Made by a program: the position numbers and the translations under genes. This document shows positions 41,572 to 51,600 of a stretch of 64,000 nt of DNA, piece after piece. The DNA comes from Thomasclavelia cocleata. Its GTDB lineage: Bacteria; Bacillota_I; Bacilli_A; Erysipelotrichales; Coprobacillaceae. Under the pieces are notes generated by a model. It saw nothing but the letters and a program-made list of their open reading frames with translations, ran no database searches and was not told where the DNA came from. Location: assembly GCF_900102365.1 (NCBI RefSeq), contig NZ_FOIN01000001.1, positions 102,064 to 166,063 on the forward strand, written 5' to 3'. Numbering within the stretch: the first letter of the stretch is position 1; each line of letters opens with the position of its first letter.

Positions 41572-44500
41572 TTTTCAGAAATATTACAATACAAAAGAGA
41601 TGCTAGTGATAGTGAATTAAAACTAAATAAAGTACAGAAAATATTTAATTATTTTAATGATAGCGAAAGTAAATCAATTACCGAATTAGCTAAACAATTT
41701 GAAAACTTAGACGATAAAATAATAGGATACCTTAGAACTGTTAAAAGTGGTAAAACTGATATAGAAGATTTTAAAAATTACCAAATGTCATGGGGACAAG
41801 CAATTAAGGAAAATACAATTGGAATAAATGGATTTATTCCTAAATTAGCTTCTTTTGGAAAAACCATTCTATCTATAGGTGGAAATATGGTTGCAATGAT
41901 GGCTATAGCTAAAAGTTTTGAGCTTGCTTTTAAAATAGTCGATTCATTAGTTGTTACTCAAGCAGAACTAGATAAAGCAGTTTCTGATGCAGTAAATAGC
42001 ATTTCTGATTCAGAAAGCAAAATTGAAGATTTAAAGAATCAATTAGATGATGTATCAGTGAAGATAGATGAGCTTAATTCTAAAGAACATCTTTCATTTA
42101 CTGAAACAAGCGAATTAGAAAGATTAAAAGAAACTAGAAAAGAATTAGAGACACTGTTATCGCTAGAGGATAACCTATTAGATAATAAGCAAAGAGAATT
42201 AGCATTAGCTCAAGCAGATGCATATGGTAAATATCACACATATTCTCATGATAGAAATAATGATAATGGTACAACTGTTTTAGATGACTACAAACAAACA
42301 CGTGAATCATACAAGTTTAATAATGTAGACTCAGGATATCTTTTTGATGATGAAAGCACTGATATTTCTACACTCTTAGTAGGTTATGAGCAGTTGGGTG
42401 CAGAGTTATCAAAACTAAAAGAAGGTACAGAAGCATGGGCTAACAAATATAGCGACATGGTTTCTGTTAGTTCTAGATTAAAAGAATTATTGGCTGAACA
42501 ATATACAGTTATTGACAGCATAAGACCAATATATAATGAAATTGCAGAAAAGCAAAAATCAAACCAACCCCTATCTTCTGATGAAAAAGATATTTTATAT
42601 GTTTATGAAGACGCTCAGGCATATGCTGATTTAATATTACAAATAACTGATCCTAATACATATAATCAGATTAAATTTGATGAGATATTCGATATTGAAG
42701 GAATCGAATTAACTAAAGAAAAGTTAATTGAATTGTTAAAAGCTGGAGAGTTAGTTGACTTAGGCAACTACCCTATTTTAGCCAAGGCAATAAAAGACAT
42801 TGATTTCGCTTCAACTGAAGGAAAAACCAATCTTGAGATATTTAATCAGGAGTTAAAATCATTAATAACTTCAGAAAATGAAATTGATTTTAGTTTTGAC
42901 ATAGCTGATGGTATGTCTGAAACAGTTGAAATACTTGATGATATGGCTGATCGTTTAACTCAATTAGCTGATCTAAAAGATGCATTAAATGGTGGATGGA
43001 CTCTTGGCATTGAAGAAGCAAGAGAATTTGCCAATGTATTCCCTGAAATATTTAACAATGCGGTTATTACTAGAGATGGTTTAATTAAATTAGATGAAGA
43101 TATAGCCAATAATTTTATCACTGCAAAAGAAGCTGAGATAAAAGCCGACGGAACAGCAAGAGAACAGGTTTTATTAAATGCAAAATCTGAACTAGAAGGT
43201 AAGAAAGCTGAAGCTGAAGCAAAACTTGAATTAGCTAATGCAGTTGCTAATGGTGAATTAAAGATGTCTAGAGAGCAGATTGAATTAATGGCTCAAGGAA
43301 GACAACAGTTAATTGACTATTTGATTGAGTGTGGTGCTACTCAAGTTGAAGCAGAACAGGCAGCTAACGCAGCAATGCAGGGAGACATGATTCTTTACAA
43401 CAAACTGGTTGGACAAGTTGCTGATGAAACATCAAACAATTTAGCTAACGCCCTAGCTGATGCTGCTACTAATTCTAAAACCAATATGGATGGTATGATT
43501 GTAAATGCCAACGCTGCCAATAAAGCTTTTGCTGCCCTTGCAAAACAAATAAAGGCTGCTTCAAGCGGGGAAGTTACTGGCGAATATAATGGTAAGGCAA
43601 GTGCTGGTGGAAGTAAAACAAAAACCACTAAATCTACTCTTAGTGTTGTGTCAACTCCTTTTAATGCTATAAAAGGTATAATATCTTCTTCATTCAACAT
43701 GCCTGATTATATTGATAAGATTGAATTAGATTTAAGTGAGTACAATCAGGCTATTAGTAAGATTGATGCACAGCTTGCACTAATCAGCAGTGGTAAAAAT
43801 ACCCCATTAAGCAAATACAGTTCAGGTAAATACGCTCCTGAAAAACAAAAAAAGAACAAAGAAAACAAGTCGTTTTCAAAAACTTTTGATTGGCTGTCTA
43901 TTGCTTTAGATAACATATCGGATAAGATTAAAAAACTGGGAAATACAGCTTCAAACGTTTATAAAACATGGTCGCAAAGAAATACCGCATTAAGCAGTGA
44001 ATTAACTAATCTTGTTGACCAACTCGAATTGCAACAGAGTGCTTATGCTACATATATAAACAAAGCTGAGTCTTTAGGTTTAAGCGACCATTATAAAAAC
44101 TTGGTTCAAAATGGCGCACTAAGTATTGAAACTATTACAGATGAAGCTCTTGCTTCAAAAATCGAGGAATATCAGAATTGGTACAACAGCGCAAGAGAGG
44201 TTTTATCATCTATTCAGGAAACTGAAAAAGCTATAAGTGATATTTATTCTGAAACATTTGACAATGTATCAAAAGAATATGATGACAAGATTGATTTTAT
44301 TGAATCATTTATCAGTCAGGTTGAGAAATCATCAAATTTAGCTGAGTCAAAAGGTTTATTAGCTTCTGCATCATATTATAAAATAATGCTTCAGTATCAG
44401 GAAGAAAACCTGGCAAATCTTGAAGCAGAGCAAAAAGCACTGACAGAAACTTTGCAAAAAGCACTGGACGACCAAAGTATTGTTCAATATAGCGAAAGCT

Positions 44501-46245
44501 GGTTTAAAATGCAAGGTAAAATTGAAGATGTAAACGAACTGATTGTTGATGTTAATCAGTCTATTGTTGATTTTCAGAATACTATTAGAGATATTGAATG
44601 GAGCAATTTTGATTACCTTCAGGATACAATATCTCAAATAACAACTGAAGCAGATTTCCTAATCAGTTTAATGGAAAACAATAAAATGTTTGATGACGAA
44701 GGAAATCAGACAGAGTACAATAAAGCTATTCAGGCACTTCATGGTGTTAATTATAATACCTATATGTCTCAAGCAGATGAATATGCTAAATCTATCAGCG
44801 AACTCGACAAACAGTATAAAGATGACAGTTTAAACAAAGATTATCTTGAAAGAAGACAGGAACTTGTTGAGTTACAACAAGATATGATATCAAATGCTCA
44901 AAATGAAAAAGAAGCAATCAAAGACCTTGTACGTGATGGATATGAAACTCAGTTGGATTCCATAAAAGAATTGATTGAATTAAACAGTGAATTAAGAAAT
45001 AGTACTAAAGATTTATATGAATATCAAAAAGCTATAGCTGAAAAAACAAAAACTATATCACAAATTCAAAAACAACTTGGTTCTTACGCAACTGACAATT
45101 CTGAAGAAGCTAAGAAAACTGTTCAAGAATTGAAAGTTGAATTGCAAAAGGCTCAGGACGACCTTGAAGAAACTGAATATGATAAATATATAAGCGACCA
45201 AGAAGCTTTGTTGGATAAGTTCGTTGACGACTATGAGTTGTGGATGAATGAGCGCCTAGACAGTTTTGACGAAACATTCTCAGAAATAATAGACAAAATA
45301 AACGAAAACAGTACTGAGGTAGCCGAAACCATCAAAAACAGTGCTAATGAAGTTGGTTATAATTTAAGTGACTCGTTTAACACTATCTTTAATGCCAAAG
45401 ATGGTGAAATCGCTAATATTATTAATAATTATGACAGTAATTTCAGCTCAAGAATGACTACTCTTCAAAGTGCTATAGATGCAATTAAGAGCGGAATTGA
45501 CTACATGGCATCTCAATCCAAAGCAGAAGCAGACAGAATTGAAGCAGAGCAAAAAGCTAAAGAAGAAGTCATTAAACAGCAACAGGCTCAACAAAATCAG
45601 AATCAAAATCAGAATTCAAGTTCAAATGGATCTGGTGCTGGTGGTTCTGGAGGCAGCAGTGGTGGCGGAGATAAAAGTATCTTCGTTCACAAGAAAGATA
45701 CCTATCCAAAGGGAAAATTGGATAGATACCAAAGCCTCGTGGATGCCCTCAAATATTTTGACTTTGATTCTTCATTTAATATGCGTAAAATTTATTACGA
45801 CAAATTAGGTGGTTCTGGTACATATGTTGGAAATTCTCGACAAAACAGTTGGATGTTGTCCAATTTTCGTAATATTATGGGGTATTCTACTGGAGGAATT
45901 GTCGGAAGTTTAAAAACTATTGCTCGCAGTAATGGTGATGATTCTATTACCATCAACACTCTTCAAAAAGGTGAAGGAATTATTCCGCTAAACATGATGC
46001 CTAAATTTGATAAATTTGTAGCCTCATTACCGTCATTAAACAATTTGGTTAACAATCAAATAGGAAACGGTACACCAACATATAATTTCAATGGCATGGA
46101 AATAGTTTTGCCAAATGTTACAAATTACGAGGAATTTAAGTCAGCTCTAATTACTGATACTAAGTTTAATAATGCGATATTAACTAAGGTTAACACCACA
46201 CTAACAGGTGGTAACAGTTTATCAAACAGAAGATTTATGAGGTAA
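41572..46245 (+). CDS. Tail tape measure protein, exon 4
   Basis: 1557 residues after splicing (begins FSEILQYKRDASDSE). Long helical/coiled-coil regions (for example 42000-42200, 43130-43300 and 44800-45250), one hydrophobic helix early (GGNMVAMMAIAKSFELAFKIV), then a Gln/Asn and Gly/Ser-rich linker (SGAGGSGGSSGGGD). The tape measure C-terminal motif GGIVGSLKTIARSNGDDSI ... LQKGEGIIPLNM ends it. No lysozyme or peptidase domain recognised. The TTG at 41569 lies across the splice site and is not a start. Confidence 0.88.
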   Translation, partial: FSEILQYKRDASDSELKLNKVQKIFNYFNDSESKSITELAKQFENLDDKIIGYLRTVKSGKTDIEDFKNYQMSWGQAIKENTIGINGFIPKLASFGKTILSIGGNMVAMMAIAKSFELAFKIVDSLVVTQAELDKAVSDAVNSISDSESKIEDLKNQLDDVSVKIDELNSKEHLSFTETSELERLKETRKELETLLSLEDNLLDNKQRELALAQADAYGKYHTYSHDRNNDNGTTVLDDYKQTRESYKFNNVDSGYLFDDESTDISTLLVGYEQLGAELSKLKEGTEAWANKYSDMVSVSSRLKELLAEQYTVIDSIRPIYNEIAEKQKSNQPLSSDEKDILYVYEDAQAYADLILQITDPNTYNQIKFDEIFDIEGIELTKEKLIELLKAGELVDLGNYPILAKAIKDIDFASTEGKTNLEIFNQELKSLITSENEIDFSFDIADGMSETVEILDDMADRLTQLADLKDALNGGWTLGIEEAREFANVFPEIFNNAVITRDGLIKLDEDIANNFITAKEAEIKADGTAREQVLLNAKSELEGKKAEAEAKLELANAVANGELKMSREQIELMAQGRQQLIDYLIECGATQVEAEQAANAAMQGDMILYNKLVGQVADETSNNLANALADAATNSKTNMDGMIVNANAANKAFAALAKQIKAASSGEVTGEYNGKASAGGSKTKTTKSTLSVVSTPFNAIKGIISSSFNMPDYIDKIELDLSEYNQAISKIDAQLALISSGKNTPLSKYSSGKYAPEKQKKNKENKSFSKTFDWLSIALDNISDKIKKLGNTASNVYKTWSQRNTALSSELTNLVDQLELQQSAYATYINKAESLGLSDHYKNLVQNGALSIETITDEALASKIEEYQNWYNSAREVLSSIQETEKAISDIYSETFDNVSKEYDDKIDFIESFISQVEKSSNLAESKGLLASASYYKIMLQYQEENLANLEAEQKALTETLQKALDDQSIVQYSESWFKMQGKIEDVNELIVDVNQSIVDFQNTIRDIEWSNFDYLQDTISQITTEADFLISLMENNKMFDDEGNQTEYNKAIQALHGVNYNTYMSQADEYAKSISELDKQYKDDSLNKDYLERRQELVELQQDMISNAQNEKEAIKDLVRDGYETQLDSIKELIELNSELRNSTKDLYEYQKAIAEKTKTISQIQKQLGSYATDNSEEAKKTVQELKVELQKAQDDLEETEYDKYISDQEALLDKFVDDYELWMNERLDSFDETFSEIIDKINENSTEVAETIKNSANEVGYNLSDSFNTIFNAKDGEIANIINNYDSNFSSRMTTLQSAIDAIKSGIDYMASQSKAEADRIEAEQKAKEEVIKQQQAQQNQNQNQNSSSNGSGAGGSGGSSGGGDKSIFVHKKDTYPKGKLDRYQSLVDALKYFDFDSSFNMRKIYYDKLGGSGTYVGNSRQNSWMLSNFRNIMGYSTGGIVGSLKTIARSNGDDSITINTLQKGEGIIPLNMMPKFDKFVASLPSLNNLVNNQIGNGTPTYNFNGMEIVLPNVTNYEEFKSALITDTKFNNAILTKVNTTLTGGNSLSNRRFMR

Positions 46246-46302
46246 GTGCAATTAATTAACATGTAATCGTAAAAAATAAAAAATGGCTTATGGGTGCTGG
46301 CA

Positions 46303-46333
46303 AAGAGGAGTCTGTAGATTCCTCTTCTTTTTT
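46303..46333 (+). terminator. Intrinsic terminator after tape measure
   Basis: AAGAGGA (46303-46309) pairs with TCCTCTT (46320-46326), then C and T6. Confidence 0.85.
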
Positions 46334-46359
46334 ATTTTACAGAATAAAAGGAAATAATA

Positions 46360-46695
46360 ATGAAACAAAATAAAATAGAGACTTTAAACAAGGAAAACCA
46401 AAAACTTAAACTTCAGCTTAAACGAGCTAATGAAGAGATAGAATTGTTGAAAAATGCATTAGTAATAAAAGAGAATTTTATTTCAAAACAAAAACTAAAA
46501 TTTTATGAACTGATGACAGTTTGTGAAAAGAGAAACAAAGAGTTGCATGATGCTGTAAAAGCATCACGTAGTGCTAAAATTAATTATGAAAATGGTTTAA
46601 AGATAATTAAGGACCTTGATAAAAATAAAATGAAGAAAAACAAATCAAAATCTAAACAACACGTATTTTTACGCCGAAAAAAAGATTTATTTTAA
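46360..46695 (+). CDS. Small basic coiled-coil protein
   Basis: 111 aa, almost entirely a coiled coil (KIETLNKENQKLKLQLKRANEEIELLKNAL in heptads, residues about 4-60) with a Lys-rich tail (KNKMKKNKSKSKQHVFLRRKK). Possibly nucleic-acid binding or a tail assembly accessory; not recognised. Confidence 0.65.
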   Translation: MKQNKIETLNKENQKLKLQLKRANEEIELLKNALVIKENFISKQKLKFYELMTVCEKRNKELHDAVKASRSAKINYENGLKIIKDLDKNKMKKNKSKSKQHVFLRRKKDLF

Positions 46696-46707
46696 ATCTA
46701 AACCTAC

Positions 46708-46736
46708 TTGTATTTTAGTTGTTTTATTGTTATAAT
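46708..46736 (+). promoter_or_regulatory. Sigma-70 type promoter in tail region
   Basis: TTGTAT (46708-46713), 17-bp spacer, TATAAT (46731-46736), upstream of the small membrane protein gene. Confidence 0.65.
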
Positions 46737-46799
46737 TAAATCAGGTAAAGAAAAGCGAACAGAACTTGTAAAAGATCAGAACAGAAAGGAATTTCGCCT

Positions 46800-47075
46800 A
46801 TGCAATTAAAGGGAAAGAGAGACAAAGCACGACTTATTGTGAAGATTGTTACATGGATGGTTGTTTGTTTAAAAAAAATCGAGTATTTCTTCAATATTGT
46901 CGAGAAATGGATTAATAAACACGAAATACTTGTAAAGTTATTTTTACCAAATTTATTAAGTTACTTATTAGAGTTTGTTATCATTCGATTTGTTCTAGTG
47001 ATTATTTTAATATTAGGTATTGTCAATATTTTTAAACATAAAATAATCGAAACTATTTTAAAACATTTAAAATAA
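46800..47075 (+). CDS. Small membrane protein within tail module
   Basis: 91 aa, basic. Amphipathic N-terminus (KARLIVKIVTWMVVCLKKIEYF) and a strong C-terminal transmembrane helix (FVIIRFVLVIILILGIVNIF, about residues 58-78). It has its own promoter. Unlike its neighbours it is unlikely to be a virion protein; toxin, exclusion or host-takeover roles are possible. Confidence 0.6.
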   Translation: MQLKGKRDKARLIVKIVTWMVVCLKKIEYFFNIVEKWINKHEILVKLFLPNLLSYLLEFVIIRFVLVIILILGIVNIFKHKIIETILKHLK

Positions 47076-47146
47076 TCTTAGCAATCTTTGTCTCTCGCCC
47101 CTCTAGGAGGGGGTTTAGACTGTCTACTGTTCAAGAAAGGAGAAAA

Positions 47147-47251
47147 ATGAAAACTATTAGAAAATTATATAGCTTAATAATATTTGAAATTGAAAATGAA
47201 ACTGGAGAGCGAAAAAAGAATACATCAAAAAGTTTAGATAATATTAATTAA
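47147..47251 (+). CDS. Short hypothetical ORF (34 aa)
   Basis: 34 codons, MKTIRKLYSLIIFEIENETG, with AAAGGAG well spaced before ATG 47147. A GCCCCTC/GAGGGGG hairpin lies just upstream (about 47087-47113). Coding is plausible from the start region but not certain. Confidence 0.4.
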   Translation: MKTIRKLYSLIIFEIENETGERKKNTSKSLDNIN

Positions 47252-47334
47252 ATATAATTTTTAATATCTGAACAAAGTGCTTTTTAAAATACCTGAAATT
47301 TAATTATTTTTAATCTATTTCTCTAGGAGGGCTT

Positions 47335-47640
47335 ATGGAAGATTCTGAGAATAAAAACGAACTAAATATTTATAAGATATTAAGAAATTGTTATGGTTAC
47401 ACTGTTAATGATGTTGCTGAAAGACTAGATGTTACACAACAACATGTAAATGCTATAGAACGTGGTGCTAAACAACCATCAGACAGTCTAATAAAAAAAA
47501 TGTGCGACCTCTATAAAATAGATGAAGCAACACTTTGTTATTTTCTTAATACTACTAATAAAAGAAGATATAATTATCAACAATTAATGTTGAAAATATT
47601 AATGAAAATTTGTCGCAACAAAGATCATGCAACAATATAA
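47335..47640 (+). CDS. XRE-family helix-turn-helix regulator
   Basis: 101 aa. HTH_3 domain at residues about 10-68: IYKILRNCYGYTVNDVAERLDVTQQHVNAIERGAKQPSDSLIKKMCDLYKIDEATL. AGGAGGG upstream of ATG 47335. A Cro/CI-like regulator between tape measure and Dit genes is unusual; with the membrane protein and microORF before it, it may form a small lysogenic-conversion cassette (moron) inserted in the tail module. Confidence 0.85.
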   Translation: MEDSENKNELNIYKILRNCYGYTVNDVAERLDVTQQHVNAIERGAKQPSDSLIKKMCDLYKIDEATLCYFLNTTNKRRYNYQQLMLKILMKICRNKDHATI

Positions 47641-47743
47641 TACAACAAACAATTTCACTTATAATTCAGATTTAAATTAAATCTTTTTATATTTATGTTT
47701 CAATAATATTTATTATTATTTTTACGTTGTTTATTAGACTTTT

Positions 47744-47820
47744 AAAACGCTTTTTTGTGCAGTACTTTCTCAAAAACATTCTAGTTTTAAAGAGAATACT
47801 GCATTATAAGCGTTTTTTTT
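47744..47820 (+). terminator. Long hairpin terminator before Dit gene
   Basis: Outer stem AAAACGCTT/AAGCGTTTT (47744-47752 / 47808-47816) with inner GCAGTA/TACTGC and CTC/GAG pairs, ending in T8. It closes the regulator cassette. Confidence 0.8.
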
Positions 47821-47853
47821 ATATTGTCATAATTAAAGTAAAGGAGGAAAATA

Positions 47854-48672
47854 GTGAAAATAAAAGACTTTAAATATAAAGATAAATTGCTTAGTGAGTT
47901 TGATCTTATTATGTGTGACCCAAACAACAATAGTGGAAATAACACAGTTGAAGGAGTAAAATTTGTTTTTAATACAATAAAAATGCCAAATAGTGAAAAA
48001 TATAATAAAACATACGTTTCACATGAGTCTCCCCTGTCTGCTATTTTTGGGATATGCAAGCGTCCATGTGATAATAATAAGAATTATTTTGACCAGTATG
48101 AACTTGAAGATATCATAAACTGGTTGTCTGGCAATGATTATGAAGAATTTCAACCATGTGACGAAGAGTTTGATGACATAGTGTTTTATGGTTCATTTGT
48201 AAAAATTGATTTTGTGAGACATGGTGAACATATTTATAAGTTAATTGTTGCTTTTGAAACTAATTCTTCCTTTGGTTATGGAGTTGAAAGAAATATTAAT
48301 TTTGAGATACTTTCAGAAAATAGTACATATGATATAATTAATGACAGTGATGAAACTGGTCACCTTTCCCCTTCTCTTGTTGAAATTCAATTAAAAAAAA
48401 GAGGCGATCTTTTAATAAAAAATCTACTTAACGATGAGCTTGATTTATGTATAAAAAACTGTGAAGCTGATGAAATTATTACATTTGATAACGAACATAA
48501 AATATTGTTGTCCAGTGAGAATAAACATAATCTTTATGATGATTTCAATTACTGTTTTTTAAAACTGTATAAAACAAAGAGTGATTTTGTTAATACGCTT
48601 TCTTTTTCATTACCGTGTAAAGTTAATATAAAATATCGCCCATTAAGAAAGGTTCCAATATTATGTCAATAA
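47854..48672 (+). CDS. Distal tail protein (Dit-like)
   Basis: 272 aa from GTG 47854 (AAGGAGG upstream). N-terminal half follows the Dit pattern: FDLIMCDPNN, VSHESPLSAIFGICK, LEDIINWLSGND, VFYGSFVKIDFVRHGEHIYKLIVAFETNS. It forms the hub joining tail tube to baseplate. Overlaps the Tal gene by 10 bp, which is typical for Dit-Tal pairs. Confidence 0.8.
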   Translation: MKIKDFKYKDKLLSEFDLIMCDPNNNSGNNTVEGVKFVFNTIKMPNSEKYNKTYVSHESPLSAIFGICKRPCDNNKNYFDQYELEDIINWLSGNDYEEFQPCDEEFDDIVFYGSFVKIDFVRHGEHIYKLIVAFETNSSFGYGVERNINFEILSENSTYDIINDSDETGHLSPSLVEIQLKKRGDLLIKNLLNDELDLCIKNCEADEIITFDNEHKILLSSENKHNLYDDFNYCFLKLYKTKSDFVNTLSFSLPCKVNIKYRPLRKVPILCQ

Positions 48673-51600
48673 ACAAACTTTTTCATAAAGATGGTTCTGT
48701 AAAAGAATTGACATTTGTTTTAGCTGATAGAAGCTTGCATAAAATGTCAATTTTAAATAATATTAGTGACATTACAATAAACCAAAACTACAATTCGGCA
48801 AATGAAATTAGTTTTACTATCAGAAAAGAAGTCAATAACAACAAGGCTAATGGATGGGATGAGTTAAAAGATTTGAGGATTGTATATGTTCCAGAAATAG
48901 ATGAATATTATCAGGCGAAAATATCATGTACTGACACTGTTGAAACAATTAAAAATATCACTCTTACTTCTCTATGTGAAGCTGAATTATCTCAAATTAT
49001 GTTATATAACATAGAGATAAACACAGAAACAGATATTTTAAGAGAAGAATATAAGATACCTACAACATTTTATAAACCTAACGATATAACAAATTCGCTA
49101 CTTCATCGTATTTTAGAAAAGGCACCACATTATCAAGTAGGATATGTTGATGTTTCTCTTTGGAATATTCAAAGAACTTTTTCTGTTGACGGAACAAGTA
49201 TTTATGATTTTCTAGTTGGTGATTTAGCAAATGAAATAAAATGTTTGTTTCTTTTTGATACTACTACAAGAACAATTAATGTATATGACACCTTATCATA
49301 CTGTTATGATTGTGAAATACGTGAAGAATTTACAGATATATGTCCTAGTTGTGGTTCTAACAATATAAAAAAAGGTTATGGTGAAGATACTGGTATATTT
49401 ATATCTACAGAAAATTTAGCACAAGAAGTATCAATTGAAACAAATTCCGATAATTTAAAAAACTGTTTTAGATTAAAAGCTGGAGATGAATTAATGACTG
49501 CTACAATTAAGGGAGTTAATCCTAATGGCAGTGATTATATATTTAATTTTTCAAATGATACAAAAAATGATATGCCAATTGATTTAATAAATAAATTAAA
49601 TGAATATGATAGAGATTATGATGACTGTATAAAGAATTTTAAACCAAATATAGGTACAGATACACAAATAGTAAACAATTATAATAGTTTGGTAGATAAA
49701 TATAATGATGAAAAATATTCCAGTTACAAATACAATGACGATGGAGAAAAAGAGTTATTAAGAAATTCTTATATTAAATTTGATGACAATATAATTGGAT
49801 ATAACAAGTTGATTAACGTGTATTATGACTTGATAGATTTTAAATTATATTTAGAATCAAATTTAATGCCATTAATATTAGATGAGGAACACACATCTAA
49901 AACTGAAATTTCCAAATTAAACGAGTCTAATTTAAGTCCACTTGGATTAGTTAAAGTTAGCGATTCTACTTCATCAAATACTGTTGAAAGCACTATTAAA
50001 AATTATGCTAAAGTATTAATATATAGTAATTTTAATGTTACTGTAAATACATTATCATGGGACTATTATGGAACTGATGACGAAGAATACCATTATGGTA
50101 TTTGGAGTGGAACTATCACTATTACTAATTATGGCGATAAAGAAGATGTGGCAACTACTGATTTAATTAGAGTAAAAATATACGATAATTATGAAGCTTT
50201 CATAAGTCAAAAAATAGAAAAAAATCTTAAAAAAAACGATGAAGATTATGGAAGTATATTTGATATTTTCTCTATCAAGTATACTGAGTCAGATACAGAT
50301 TTTATTAGCGCCCTCTCCTACTATTCTCTAAACAGACTTACGTCATTTTGCGATGCTTATCAGTCTGCGTTAAATATTTTAATAGAAATTGATCAGGCTT
50401 CAGAGGGAGCTGATTTGTATAAGACTTTTTATTTACCATATTACAACAGATTGAATTCGTTAAAAGAGGAAATTGAGGTAAGAAATAGTGAAATAAAATA
50501 TATTGATGATATTACATTACTAGTAGAAGAAATTAAAGCTAATGTTCAAGAATCTTTAGATTTAAAAAACTATTTAGGCGTTGAGTTATGGAAAGTATTC
50601 AACGCTTACAGAAGAGAAGATGTATACGAAAATAGCAATTACATCTCTGATGGATTATCTAATTCCAAATTGATTTCTAAGGCTGATGAATTTTTAAAAA
50701 CTGCAAAAAAAGAACTATATAAAGCATCAAATCTTCAATATACCGTCTCAGCAACATTAAGCAATTTTATGACAATGAAAGAATTTACCCCTTTTAAAAA
50801 AAAATTTGTTTTAGGGAATTGGATTAGGCTTGAAATAAATAGTCGCATATTTAAATTAAGATTTGTCAATTGGAGTTTAGATTATTCAAATATATTAAAT
50901 ATAGGGATATCTTTCTCTACGCTCGAAAAAAATGAAACCTATATGTCAGATATTAAGAGTATTTTGGACTCTGCTAAATCAATGTCAACTAATTATGATT
51001 ATATTGCCAATCAAGCTGAGCAAAATGATAAGACTAATAAAATTGTTGCTAATTGGATTGAAAATGGATTTAATGCAACCGCCCAAAAAATAACTGACTC
51101 TAATGATAATAATATAGTTATTGATCGAAATGGGCTGCTATGTAGAAATGTTGACGATATAACTGGAAAATATGAAGATACTCAGTTACGTTTAGTAAAC
51201 TCTACACTTGCAATAACTAACGACAATTGGAAAACTGTTAAAGCTGCAATTGGAAAATTCACATCAAAAGATCCGATAACTGGAGAAATAAAAGAACAAT
51301 TTGGAGTATTGGCAGAAAATGTTGTTGGACAATTTATTATTGGAGAAAATTTAAGATTGTACAGTTCAGATAGCGATGCTGTAATGTCGTTTGACAACAA
51401 TGGACTAATTTTAAATGTACTAAATAATAACAATCAGTTTAAAAATATATTTCAGGTACAAAAAGACGGTACCCCAATGTTGTATATTGATAGAGATGGA
51501 AACCTGGTGGCTAATGAGTTAAAAGCGATAAATGGTGAATTTACAGGTACAATATATGGTTCTACGATTAATATTAATGATAATTTTACAGTAGACAAAG

